Assembly: GCA_005281725.1 (NCBI GenBank)
Contig: SSBO01000012.1
Location: forward strand, 17,470,825 to 17,534,824
Source: Wuchereria bancrofti
Taxonomy: Eukaryota > Nematoda > Chromadorea > Rhabditida > Onchocercidae
DNA length: 64,000 bases
Reading direction: 5' to 3'
The first letter of the stretch is position 1. The number at the start of each line of letters is the position of its first letter. The notes below the pieces were generated by a model. The model made no database searches. It saw only the letters and a program-made list of their open reading frames with translations, and was not told the DNA's origin. The translations under genes were made by a program, and so were the position numbers. This document shows positions 46,701 through 59,155 of the stretch, piece by piece.

Positions 46701-49006
46701 TCCATATGTCGATTTTAATGCTTTTACGTTTTAATTTTTTGGTACAGATTTATTTGAAAGAATGATCAAAAAATAAGGGTCTTTTTGCCTTGTAGTTTCA
46801 GTTGATTAGTTTAAATTCTTAACTTCTGAAAATGCATTATTTTAATTATTTCGATCAAACCGGATTTTAGAAAAGTTTCAATTTTCAGATTTTGCTTGTT
46901 TCCCTTTCACTCTTTCTGCTCATTGCTGCGAACAATCTTTGATGGTTTCCATCGAAAAATATTCCTTCAACAAACGCTTTCCATATTTGTTAAAGTGTTA
47001 GACTTGAAGTTTTTCGTAAAAAGTATTAAAAATTCGCAGACTATTTAATTAGTTTAAATTCTTAACTTCTGAAAATACATTATTCTAATTATTTTTATCA
47101 AGGATTTATATGTTTTCTTCAAATAGCAATGAAAGAATCCACCGTTGAAAAGGAAGAAGCTTTAGCACTTCTTCACTGCATTCGGACTAATTAACATATT
47201 GTAAATGTAAAGCAACTACTTTTGACTTTTAATTGGATAAGGTGTTTAATGTTATGAAGCGTCTGGAAAAAGTACTTCAAATTACTCAAATTATTATAAA
47301 AAATTGCATGTAATATGCAGTACAGTAAATATTTTTAAACAATCTTTGTAATGAAAATATGCCTCTAAACTAACAATTTTTTCTATTTCTACATTATTTA
47401 GATTAGCAGTTCATTTAAAAGCCTTTTTCTGAATTTCCATCATGGTTTGTAGGAGAAAAAGAAGTAACGATAGATAATGCCACTTGCATATTCATTGGCT
47501 TTGGATTTGATAAAATTGTTGAAGACATTCTAATTTCAGTCGTTCTAAAATACTTGCAGACGAAATATATTATGAAGCTTTAATAAAGGACATTCAAGTT
47601 AATAAAATCGAAAAATTGATTGGATGTTATCTGGAACTTAAAGGGCTTAAATGTTTTTGGAAAATTGGGGTCAGAGTAGGGAGCACTTTCCATTGAATTA
47701 TGAATAGTTAGTTACTAAATAATACTTAATTTCATTAACAGTAATTTAGGACTGCTGAGATATTTCTTGCTATTATGAGCTGCGTTGAATTACAAAAGAT
47801 CTGTCATCAAATTTTCCTCAGTAATAGGACAGAAGAAATAACCTTCACAATAAATTACTGTTGAGAAACTTTGAATAACAAAATTATATCATTGAATTAA
47901 AAAAAATCTAATTTCATTTCATTGCGATAATTTGTTTATTATAATGCGGAATTATGAGGCTTTTCTGACTTTCTATATATATCACTGACTGCTGCAACTG
48001 TTATAACGCGATGAATTCTGAGGAGAGGAAGGTCAATCTATTTTTAAAAACACTGACAAATCTTACTGGCATTCGAGTAGCTTCTGAGATTGTAGATTGT
48101 CTTCTGAGACTTCTGAGATGAGATTGTAGCAAATTGAAAGAGAGGAGCAATCGATAGCTGTTTTCAGTTTTACAGAAATATATTTTGACGCACATTGTAT
48201 ATCCGCTATTTGAAACTAATCATTTAAAGCGATTGCATGTGGGCAATCAGATGTCAATTATTCGCAACATTTGCGCTCTGATTGCTGTTCAGTCGCCAAT
48301 TCCATTAATTGCTTTTGGAGTAATTCACGAACGTACTGGCAGATGTTCTTGACCGGAAAGAGAAATCTTCTTAATAAACTGCTGTATGATTAGTAATTGG
48401 CAAAAAAAGTGTTAAGTTGTCCACTTATGACAGATCAGAATATTTTGCTTTGTAGAAATAAATTCATTTGTTTGCTTTGAGATTGCATAGTTAAAACTTT
48501 GGATTAAATAGAACTGAAGTTCCGGATGAATAAAATTTCTTTAGAAGATGGCATTAATAATTAAATATTGCTAACTCTTCAATTTTGAATTTGAAATTCC
48601 TTTTTAAATAGTAATGTAATTAGTTGTGGACTAATTCAAATTGCATGATTAATTTGAAATGATTTTTTGGCACTGTTATGACATTGTTAATGTCACACTA
48701 ATGATGTGAGAAAGTCAAGTCTTTACCTTTTTCAATGATTACAGTAGCTGTAGCGAAGTTGTGAATTGTTGATAATTGTTCATTGCTCTTAAGTCTTTAT
48801 TTAATGATCAAATCTTTGTCTAATTTGCATTTATTTTTTAAGCGAATTTTCAGAAGTTCTTACTATCAAAATTGCTTTGATATCAGAAGGAATTACCAAA
48901 TTTGTGATTATTTGTATGAATACATCTTCACTGCTTACCTGTTGTTGATACATCCAAAGCTCAGTTGTCCTCAGAGATAGGAACCGCTGGATGGCCGTTT
49001 TAAGTA
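37704..49006. other. Eleven kilobases without a recognised gene
   Basis: Both strands were read for exons. Only short AT-rich open frames were seen, none with recognisable protein or linked splice sites. This region separates IFT80 from the first supported CASK exon. It may hold CASK promoter and upstream untranslated exons, non-coding RNA, or small genes I cannot detect. Confidence 0.45.
46802..47101 (+). repeat. Pair of 57-base direct repeats
   Basis: 46802-46858 and 47045-47101 share about 52 of 57 bases, with the common core TAGTTTAAATTCTTAACTTC. They are about 245 bases apart in the region upstream of CASK. The cause is unknown. Confidence 0.6.
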
Positions 49007-52000
49007 ATGTATGCGGGGCAACCATGGACTTTGAGCGAAGAAACAGTGCTGCTCAATCATCATTACCAACTCGGGGACGTCATCGAGCGGTAATTCAATT
49101 TTTTTAATGTATTCAAAAAAATTTCAAAGTTTTCGTAAACAGCTACACTGAAAGTTTCGAACAAAATCTGCGGCAATGAATGTTAATCATAGCAGAAATC
49201 AATCAATATCGGATGACTAAATAAGGAGTTAGAGGTAATTAATTAATTATTTCGAGACGAAGATAGTTTAGAATTCAAGAGATTAGAAGTTGATCAGTTT
49301 AGCATTATTAGCAGCTAATGATGATTAATTGAAAAACTAGTCCAGGATGTTTTGTCAAAGGCATCTGATATGATAATACTAATGAATACTAATGAACTAA
49401 TAATGTACATTGTGTTAATGATATAAAATGATTTCCGATTTAAGATAATGTCTTCGTGCAGTATTTTATTGTTTTCTTGTCTTCAGTGGTCCGTTAAGCA
49501 CAGTTTATCGTGCTGTACATCGTATAACTTCGAAGCTTTATTCAGTAAAAAGCATCGACTTACAAAAATATTCTGTCACTTCAGGATTAACCCGAACAGG
49601 TTAGTCTTTTTACTTTTCGTAAGAATTTTTCTAATAAATGGTGTTTCATGTATTTTATTGGTGTTAACCTCCATCATTCTTCGATTTAATTACTTTAGTT
49701 ATTACTAGCTGGACTGTCAGTTATTAAAATTCAACTGGATTGGCAGTCAAATGTATAAACTCTTTAACTCTGCCGATGATGTAGTAAGTAAGAAACGCCG
49801 AATGTCAGATAAATGTTAAATATTGGCGAATTTCCAGATGTGGATAATGAAATTGAGATCTGTGCTGTGTTGAAACATCCTTTCTTGTGTGAATTAAAAG
49901 ATGTGATAGCTGGAGAAAAAGCTGTTCATATGGTTTTCGAATTTCTGGATGGTGATGACATATGCTTTGAAATTGTTAAGCGAGCCAGTGCTGGTTTTGT
50001 TTATAGTGAAGCTGTTGCCAGGTGAAGTATTTTACAGAAAAGGGATGGATCGGATATTTTTATTGCCATAAATGTTATTTGAAATGCTTAATTCGATCAA
50101 ATCAAGATGAATGAAGTTTAAAGAATTGCTTTATCATATTAAACAGTTAACTAAATTACAATTGAAGGAATTGAAAATGCCGGAAATTTCATAGGTACTT
50201 TCAGTGATATTGACTCTTTATCAGTTCATGTGTTTCTCATAACAGTAGTAGATTTATCACTGCTAATTTTCTACACTGCTAATATATTTTACACGGTGTA
50301 AGAGGCTTATGTTTTTGACAATTTTTGCGTATTTAATTTTTCATAAAAGAATAAATGCTTATCCCAGACATTTGCAGTCATTACATGAGACAATTAATGC
50401 AAGCGCTAGAATACATGCATGGCCAAGGGATTATCCATCGCGATATTCGACCGCACAATGTTGTTCTTGCAAGGCAAGGCAATATCTTTTAACTCTTACA
50501 AACATTCTTTATAATTAGCGCTTCTTTTATTATGCGATCATTTTCGGAGTATATTTCAAGATTTTACAGATAATTAATGCTAATTTGCAGTAAAGATAAT
50601 TCAGCACCTCTAAAACTGACCGGTTTTGGTGTTTCTTTGAAGTTGCCTGCCCCAGCTGCAACTGTTCGAGCTGGTAATTTTTTTTTTGCATTTTGTTCAT
50701 GAAATAAACTTTTATTGAATTTTGTGAAAACTGTTCTAATAACAGTATTTCAGGCCGTGTGGGAGTATCCTATTTTATGGCTCCCGAGGTAGTAAGTGAT
50801 GTGGAATACGGCACAAAAGCGGATATGTGGAGCGCTGGTGTATTACTTTACATACTTCTTTGTGGACGTTTGCCATTTGTTGGCACTCGGCAGGGAGTAT
50901 ATGAAGGTATCACCGAGGGAAGATATTCAGTATGTTTTGTTCAGGATATTATGAGAAATGTTATGTTATCCCTGTTTTGATCATTCTGGAAAACGGGAAG
51001 AATAAGAATAAGTCTTTTTTTATTCATTATTGCTATTCATTATCGAGAATTTACGTAAACTTATCTTTCTTCTGCAAGATTTTTTGTAGTAAATCTATTT
51101 AAATTGAAAAATATCCTTCTCCTAATAATATGTATTTTCAGCATCACGGCGGTACTTGGCAACAAATCAGCGATTCGGCGAAGGATTTGCTGATCAGATT
51201 GCTCACCGTAAATCCAAACAACAGGATATCCGCACAAGGTGCCTTAAATCATGAATGGTTACGTGAACGTAGTCGTTTTGCTCCTCGTAAACATTTGCAA
51301 AGTACTGTAGAACAAATTCGAAGGTATAATGCACGTCGAAAATTGAAAGTAAGTCGCAATTTGTTTCTAAAAGAATTTGAAGAATTCGTAGAGGATACGT
51401 TAAAACTATCAAACACATAACGAAAAGAAGTATCATATTATACTATTAGCAAAGTATTTACTTAATGGAAAATGTTTAAATTCGCTCGAGGTACTATTGT
51501 GACTACACATATGGTTTACTTGCTACAGTGGATATGGAATGAATTATGTTTGTTGTAATTAACTGTTTGGATATTAATTTTAGTTTATTTCATTACATCT
51601 ACCTCTTAAATGTTTCAAGCATTGTTTTGTCAAAAGTTTACGTGATAAACATAAAACCGTTTTTAAAGAATTACTCTCAATAGATCGAGAGTTGCCAGTT
51701 TTCGACGAAGATAGTCTGGCTATTTAAAGTTTGCAAATCAGTTCAAGCTTGCTTTGTCAGTTCTTAACTTTGCCTATTAATGAAATCGTGGTCTGCTTTT
51801 GTCGGAGAATTCCGAAAGATTCAAACTTTTAAAGCAATAAATGTAGCGGAAAGGGAATAATTTGTGTATTGATAGCATGTAGATCTCATTATAGAGCAAT
51901 ATATTATCGGCCGTAAACAACAAAAAGTGGGCAGAAAGGTGCGGTTGTTCGACTGGCACAGGCACGAGTGCTGTCGCAATTACAGCACATTCAGATGCTT

Positions 52001-55000
52001 TGGTCAGTGGTGATCTGCTACCCGGGGGTGACACATGCGACGCAGATGGTTGTACAAGACGTGGTCCGGAGCAAGTAATACCAAAGGATTTGTTCGGCGT
52101 CGAAAAGGTACCTTGTTCTATAAGCCGAGTATTTAGAAGTGTAGTCTTAATTTTACTTTTTTTTTTTTAAGTTTGCGGTACGCAACGTAGTTGCAAGCGT
52201 AACAACTTAGAAAAAGTTCAATTTTCATATTTTATACAATTTCTGTTTTCTTTAGTTCCAAATAGAATGTTTTGTGCAAAATATCCCCGATAATCTATAA
52301 TTTTTAAATTTTCAACTTTGTTAGATTTTAAGTCTTTTGGACTCTCATGAATGCTAGGTTTCAGGGATTTTATCCCAGAAATGCCATGTTTATATTGCAT
52401 TATTTCTGCATTCTTCTTTCTATCGATGTATCACATACAATAAACATGTCGTCAAATGATTTTTCTTGTTCGAATTTGTCAGTTGGATGCTCCCGGGTTT
52501 AGACTACCAGTAACAATTTCTAGTAGAATCTACTAGTAACAGTTCTCTACTAAGAACTTTAAATTTGCGATTTGAAATCACTTTGGTGAAATGCTGAAAA
52601 TAAATACAGATTGCACACTATCGCATAAGAGTGAAGGAACGAAGCTGATGTTAGAATCTGGAAAAGACTCCCAGGAGGAAAATTATGTCGAAGGTTTTTG
52701 AGTAAGACATTTTTGTCTTGGAAATTCAGCAGAACGGCAAGAACTAGGCCACTGTAATAAGTGAAATAATTCTATTTTAAGACTTGCTTCTTTTATCTTT
52801 ACTCTTCAGTTTCTTTTATATATTTTATACTCTTTTCCTATTTCTACTTGTGTTCCGAATTGTACCACTTATAAGACTTCTCAAAAGCACAAAAGAAGTG
52901 CTTCTCTTTCCGGATAAATCTATTCTTTTTCAATTCGTTTTTCATTTTCGAGTGATCGTCCCTGTTGTATTAATTTCTGCACTGTAGGCTTTTCATTTTC
53001 TGACGAACAAATCTGAGGAAATAGAGCCGTCAATTGGTTCTTGAAGTTTTAAATGAGGCTTTTTGAGAACTGATGAGGTGAATTAGTGAGAGAATTACTA
53101 ATTCGAATTACTGATGATAATAACTTACAGATTTTGTTATCACTGGACCAGATAGCTGCGCTTGTAGATGCACCATTTACTTCCGAAACTATGGATCCAT
53201 TTCTGATAAATTTATCGCTGGAAAATACCGATCTAAAAACATTACTGATGGTAAGTTAAATGTCACATATTATGCAATCGATGCTTCTTTTTGAAATCTA
53301 CTACAATTATCCCAATTGCGATATAATTATGGAGCTTTTAAATAGTTTTAAAGTTTAAATAATCGGAAATGAGATCCGTCATGCCTAGTCACTTAAATAA
53401 TTGAAGTAAATTAGACTGTAAAGATTGTAGAAAAGTAATCTTCAAATTTTGAAGAGCATATCCATCGCCACATTGTAAGGCTTAACTAGCAGTTCAGTAG
53501 ATCATTTATTAAGAACTATTTATGTGGAATGCTTGTACGTTGAATTCTCAATTATTTTAAAGGTTGTCTATAACTGTAGATTTTTTTTAGAAAGCAGATT
53601 TGTTTTGAAACAAAAAATAATTAGAAAAGATAGAATTTATTGGGAGGAAAAAAAGTGAAGTTTGTAAAAAGAAGAGACTTTTGTTCTGTTTAAATTATGA
53701 ACTACATTAACTGCTCAAATTTAATAATAATTGATGTGTCTTTTCACTCGTCCATTTGACCGTTTGCTTGTCCGATTGTTTATCTGCTCATAGCCCGATG
53801 TAGAAATGATACTGATTAAGCTTAACTGGTTAGACTTGACATTCAGTGTTGGTTCTATTCGTTAATACAACTTCAGCGGAGCTAAATGGTCGAGAGTGAT
53901 TGTCCAACGCGAGAGTGTGCATGCCTAAACAATAATCATAATGGCATAAGGATGACAATAGAAGATGAACCTAGTGATGACCATATTCTCTCAAAAATGC
54001 CTTATCCAATTTACAAATTATCCCCTTGTGTTCTTTAGCTTTCAAGCCTCTTTTCATTCCTTCTTTGGTTTCAGCCAAAGCAGTAAGCCTGTAAAAGTAA
54101 TCAGTTGTTTAATTCAACCAAAACTTTGAATTTTGTCATCTTCTAGATCTTTTAATTGAAAAGCTGACGCATACATCCTTCTCTTTGACATCCTTCAACT
54201 TCTGGTAAACTATTTGTTTAAACAATAATCTTCTCTTTTACAACGATGAGAAAGTCTTTCTGTGATTTCTGCTAGCCGATCCAATTAGTTAAGGAATTCA
54301 AGAAGTGACAGCGATGTGTTGAATGGGAATGTCACCACCGCTAGCTTAGAAGTCACTCATTAAGTTTAGTGTAGCATTCGGAAAAGAAATCAATTCATGT
54401 TTGTCTTTTTTTGCAAACAGTGAAATGAACATCTCCCCTGAACATCTCGACAATCTTTCCTCATCCCTTTTTCTCTTCCCTCTTATTTCTTCCTTTCACG
54501 TTGTGATTGTATATGAGGGCCTTAGTTCATCTAAACTTGTCCTTCAAAAATCTTAATCCAAAATTTCGAGAGCCATGTTGAATACATTTTTCTTAGTCGT
54601 TTTTCTCTATATGCCTCACTGGGATACAACTTGTCCCTATATGCTGCTACATTATTTTATTCTAATTGAAACATGACAATAGGGAATAAATAGGAGAAAG
54701 ATGGAATGAAACTGACTTTAACATTTTAAATTATTTGTATTATATTGCAGTCGATTTAACAATGGTTGGTTTTATCTATGAGTTTCAATTCCGCCCGCTG
54801 TTGTGCATCAGCTGATTTATTCGTCTCTCTGTTAAGCAACTTGTCAAACAAACATCCACCCACCCGCATTCAATTCAACCATCTTCCCATCACGTCTTTG
54901 CCCTTCAAGCGAAGTTTCACAACATTACAGCGACCTACATTTCTCTCTATCGATGTGTGTGTGCATGTGTGTGTATATGTATGTGTATGTGTATGTGTTT

Positions 55001-58000
55001 GAAGACTGAAACTAATGGTATTTGCAGCAGTTAAGTGCTAATTCCATCTTCGGATTTCCTTCTGCTTTTTGAATTTCCCGTTTCCATGAAAGTTTAAAAT
55101 TCCAATCCTCAAAATTGCTTGTTACTGAATGTAAGGTGAAGTTTCCTCGATTCTTTTCTATCCTCTTTTTTTGTTTAAATTGAAAAATTTTCATGAGTCG
55201 ACCGAAATTGCTGAAAGTAAATTCGTAATTCCACTTTTTGGTTCCTTTTGGCAAGGCTTGAATTTTTTTCATCGACGAAAACAAGTTGGCTAATTCCCTA
55301 CTTGTAATTTTCCTAGGCTCTTTTTTATGCTGTTTGAGACGTGTCATTTTGAGCGAAATGCTATCTAAATAAATAAGAATTCTCCTCTCTAATTTCTTCC
55401 ACATCTGTAAGCTGTTGCGCAATCTGTCAACTATAGGATTCTGCGACAGCGATACGCTACACATAAATTTAGAATTATCTGATTGATTGCTGGTAGACTA
55501 AAGACTTAAAATGTTTGAGAGATATTAGGCAGTTTTATGGGATTAATTAGTAAATTTACATTATTTCATAAAGAGAAATGAATGCTCAAAGAGACTGCTA
55601 GATTATTTTACCACCAAGAACTTCAGAGTCTAAAGTTTATTGTTATTCGGCACAGTGTTGTAAGTTGAGTGCTATCCCTACTGAGTTGGGATAAAATCCA
55701 TCAGTGATAGTATCAAAAGTCAATAGGATGAAATATCAAAATCGAAGAACTTCTCTCTTAAGCACTTCCAGTGAGGAATGCAACCATATTGTCTATTTAC
55801 TCTTTTCTTTCCTGTCACTAATAAAGTTCTCTTCTCTCATGTTAGTTTTTCGAATCATGCTTTGCTGTCCCGTGAATATCATCGGCTACCTATGACTTCT
55901 GGTTCTTTGAAAATTGCATAAGAATTTGTGATTATTACATATTTACAACTTTCCATTCGTTTCACTTGTTGTGTGTGAATCGCTGTGGAGCTAAATCATT
56001 TTCGAAAAGCGTTAGAAATTGAGTGGATTTTTTTTTTGAAAATATTTTCCGAACATTCCAGATGATGATAAGAAATGAAAGGGATTGATAACAGTTGTTG
56101 TTTGGAAGAGTTTACTGCTATTACCCTTAATCAAAAGGTAAAGATTTTTTTTTGCTGAAGCTTAGCGTTCAATTACATGAACTAAAAACACGCGAACTTC
56201 GTGAAAATATGCTTATTCGTTTTAATCAATTTTCATTCTAATTAGTTTTCAATTTTCTGGTTTTTTTTCCTGTGGGATAGAAAACAAAGCGAATGTATTC
56301 GATGGAGTTTTTTTTATTGGGCGGGGAAGCGGAAAAGACAATGAAAACGCTTGCAAACAAAACGACTAATTACAGCCGATATATATTTCAGAGAGGCGAA
56401 AACAAAGCTTTTGGGGGGAATTCTCGCTGGTCATTCTCATATTCTAATAATTTAAGGGAAAATTGTATCCAAATTTTCTTAGAAATTTTTCTATTCATTG
56501 AAATTTACGTACTGAAGTGTACAGATAAATTCCTATTTTTCTCGAGACTGTTAATATCAGCTTTTCTATTTTTCAGCATTGAGAAAATTTTTAATGTATG
56601 TTACCACTTAATGTTTTTTGATGTTTTGGAAAGGTAATTTCATAGGAAGATAATTTCAAGACCGATGAAAATGAAAAGGTGCTGCGAAAAGTCTATGCCT
56701 CATCTTTAAGCGTCTCTTAGCTCAGAGACAAAAGTATGAAGATTGTGAGAAAAAGATTGAAATTACAAGATTCCTTAGTCGTGGAAAAAACGGCTTTTTC
56801 TGGTAGGCCAAGTACATAGCTTCTTTTCTTGCAAAGCTTCTGAACGGAAGTTGTTAAGGTTAACATTAAAATTACTAGCTGATTACTTTTTTACAAAAAC
56901 TACCGAGCCTATTTGTTCCTTTTTTCTTAAGAGTTTAGGCTTTTTGGAGTCGGTTGTTGTTTAATGAAAAAGTAATTTTAAGCTTCATAAAGAAGCATTT
57001 TAATATCAGCAAACTTACCACTCACGGCACTGAGTTGAGCAATCCTGGAGCATTATCTGATTTTTGAAAATGAACTCAAATTTTCTTAATCCTCAACAGT
57101 CCTCCATATCAGCTTCCTTAATGTTAAGTTTTATTGACATCTCTCTATCGCTTTTTCTGTGACTGTTGTTTAGACAAGTTAGTAAATGTGAAATGAACTT
57201 CAGTCCGCCAAATAATTCGAAGTTATCACAACCAGTCCAGAGTAATCCGAAGATTTTCCTCATATTAGGATAGTGATATATTCCTGTCTGAATAAATAAT
57301 GCATTTGAACATAATATTTCCATTTCTTTTATATGCTTATTTTCCTGATTCTGTAAATAATTTCATGCTATCCACAACAATGCTTGATATCTCTCTTTAT
57401 CACTCCCTTCTGCTTCATTTATTGGTAACTTTTCCATCAAAATGAATAATACATTTCTTTGCGATATTCCCCTTTTTCTCGAGAATTCTTTTCCCCATTT
57501 TTTCCAGCAAACCTTTTAAGTATCATCTATTTATTCTGAAACACATTTCTAAAAGCTATGATTTTACTATCAGTATTTTTTTATAAGGTTTATTAGAAGG
57601 CAGAAAATTTCTGTTAAATATTCGTCCATCGACCTATTTTATTTGTCTCTTCTTCAATATGTTGTTGCTACTACTGAAAAGATATGGTCCACTAAATTTG
57701 GGATGCCAAATTTTTTGGGAAGTTTTGTTTAAACGAATGTTCCGTTCCTTCTTCTTATTCCAGAACGTGTTTTTGCTCTATCAAAGGTACAAATCGGAAT
57801 GGATATATTCCAGAAACATTGCTTTTCGGAAAGATATCTGAATTACTGATTCAGTCTGACCATAACTGTTTGTTCTTCCCAAACAAAGCAGCTAAAGGAT
57901 TAAGAGCAGGAAGGAATAGAAGGAAATGTAGAAGGAATTAATATATCCAAAACGGAATGAAGTACATCTTCGACTGTACATGTTCTGTTAATGGATTTAG

Positions 58001-59154
58001 TGCTGAAAATAACGAACATTTCATGAAAATTAAGATCGCGAAAAATTTCTATCGCCGTCTCTTTACATCTTTTCCTTTCCTTTTTTCTGAATATATCGAC
58101 GTCTGATTGAGTTGTTTTGTCGTATATTTGAATATTTGTTATTGTTAATGGATGGGTTAGATAGCAGTAAATTATGAACAACATCGACTATTTCTCGAGT
58201 GAGTTGGCGTTATAGTTGACTAACTGTTTGGATGCTGCTTACGATTTGAGGAATATTTAATGAGTTGATAAGTTTTTAGATTTAAAAGGATTAATGAAGT
58301 TTATTTCACTTCATTCTTAGTTTAAATTTCATTCCATCATGGTTAATTTTCAAAGATCTATCAAACTGATAACTGATATGCGTAAAGAACATAAAATAGA
58401 GTTGGTGAATCTCTTGTTCTCTTTTTATTTTCCAATAATTATTCAAAAGAAGTTTTAATTCAGTGTAAACATTACTTACTTGACTTCAACTATTGAAGTT
58501 TAATTTCAATTCAAATCAACTATTGAATAAAAATTACATAAATTAAAAATTTTCAGCTATATGATCGAATATCAAATCTATCGATTCAACCATTAGTATT
58601 GGAGCATGATTCTGCTAGATATGCTAGAGAGGTTTGATTATTAAGGAATTATTTTTAATATTTAATTGTTATGTTCATTCCTTCTCGAGTTAACTGCCTT
58701 TCTGTTTACTCATACACGTCTTTTTTTAAATCCTTTTTTATAAAGCTTATCTTTAAATATTTTTAGTTATGCGTACAAATTGGCGGGTTCTTGCAACCTT
58801 CAGCTGAAGCAGTAGAATTACGACAGTTACTTGAATCACAAGAAATTGAGGTTTAAAATCTGTCGAATTTAATGAACTTTATAATGCTCATTATTAATTA
58901 TTTGTTAGAATTCGGTAACAAATCGTTAAAACTTCAAACTGTTTCATTTGCTGAAGGAAGAAAGAAAAACTTTAATTCCTCGTCTTTCAGACAGTTTATT
59001 GGCATGCTGTAGGAGGTTGGAGAATAATTTTGTTGAAATTGAACCATTTTTAGGCAGTATTACAAGCACACGATGTAATAATCCATGAGATTTATGAGGG
59101 TAGTGCTCGTGTCAATTGCGCCGCAGTGGAAATAAGTAGCAATGATGGAAAAAT
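49007..59154 (+). CDS. lin-2: CASK/LIN-2 membrane-associated guanylate kinase, N-terminal part
   Basis: Exons are 49007-49089, 49487-49599, 49838-50021, 50378-50473, 50591-50673, 50754-50929, 51142-51348, 51895-52107, 53131-53250, 58557-58631, 58767-58850 and 59054-59154 (cut by the N at 59155), all in phase. The ATG follows an in-frame TAA. Order: CaM-kinase-like domain (about residues 15-285, with VFEFLDGDDICFEIVKRA, YFMAPEVV and EWLRERSRF), a CaM-binding-like segment (VEQIRRYNARRKLK), a linker, then two L27 domains (about 386-490, ILLSLDQIAALVD and [11 protein letters not shown]). LIN-2 with LIN-7 and LIN-10 holds receptors at basolateral membranes in nematodes; CASK also scaffolds synapses. 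Nucleotide-site changes: first glycine of the loop is Glu27, catalytic-loop lysine is Arg151, and DFG is GFG (170-172), while Lys49, Asp149 and Asn154 remain. The intron after 50473 begins with GC. Confidence 0.95.
54953..55000 (+). repeat. TG/TA-rich microsatellite
   Basis: A run of TG dinucleotides with TA interruptions in the 5.3-kb CASK intron between 53250 and 58557. Confidence 0.8.
55012..55464 (-). other. Open frame of 150 codons inside a CASK intron
   Basis: This is the longest uninterrupted frame in the window outside the recognised genes. It is antisense to CASK and would give a Lys/Arg-rich protein of about 150 residues with no motif I recognise. It has no visible splice partners and no duplicate to test for conservation. 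It could be a nested single-exon gene, but a chance frame is at least as likely. Confidence 0.15.
57314..59154. repeat. lin-2: Inverted repeat, left arm
   Basis: This 1841-base segment is the reverse complement of 60645-62485, apparently without differences (paired ORFs of 60 and 94 residues are identical). It contains CASK exons 10, 11 and part of 12. It ends at the N at 59155. Confidence 0.9.
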
Positions 59155-59155
59155 N
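59155..59155. other. Single-N join with wrong contig orientation
   Basis: CASK exon 12 is cut here on the + strand, and the next contig begins with a cut SH3 exon on the minus strand. Both sides are exon ends of the same gene read in opposite directions. Confidence 0.85.

Noticed and set aside
51349..51420. Read-through extension of CASK exon 7 ending in a stop
   Set aside because: The strong donor GTAAGT at 51349 joins in phase to the exon at 51895, giving the expected linker (KLK then SNILSAVNN). The extension is intronic, though an alternative truncated form cannot be excluded.
57659..58184. Pair of 60- and 94-codon frames repeated at 61615-62140 as a conserved gene pair
   Set aside because: The second set is only the mirror image created by the inverted arms and lies in a CASK intron.
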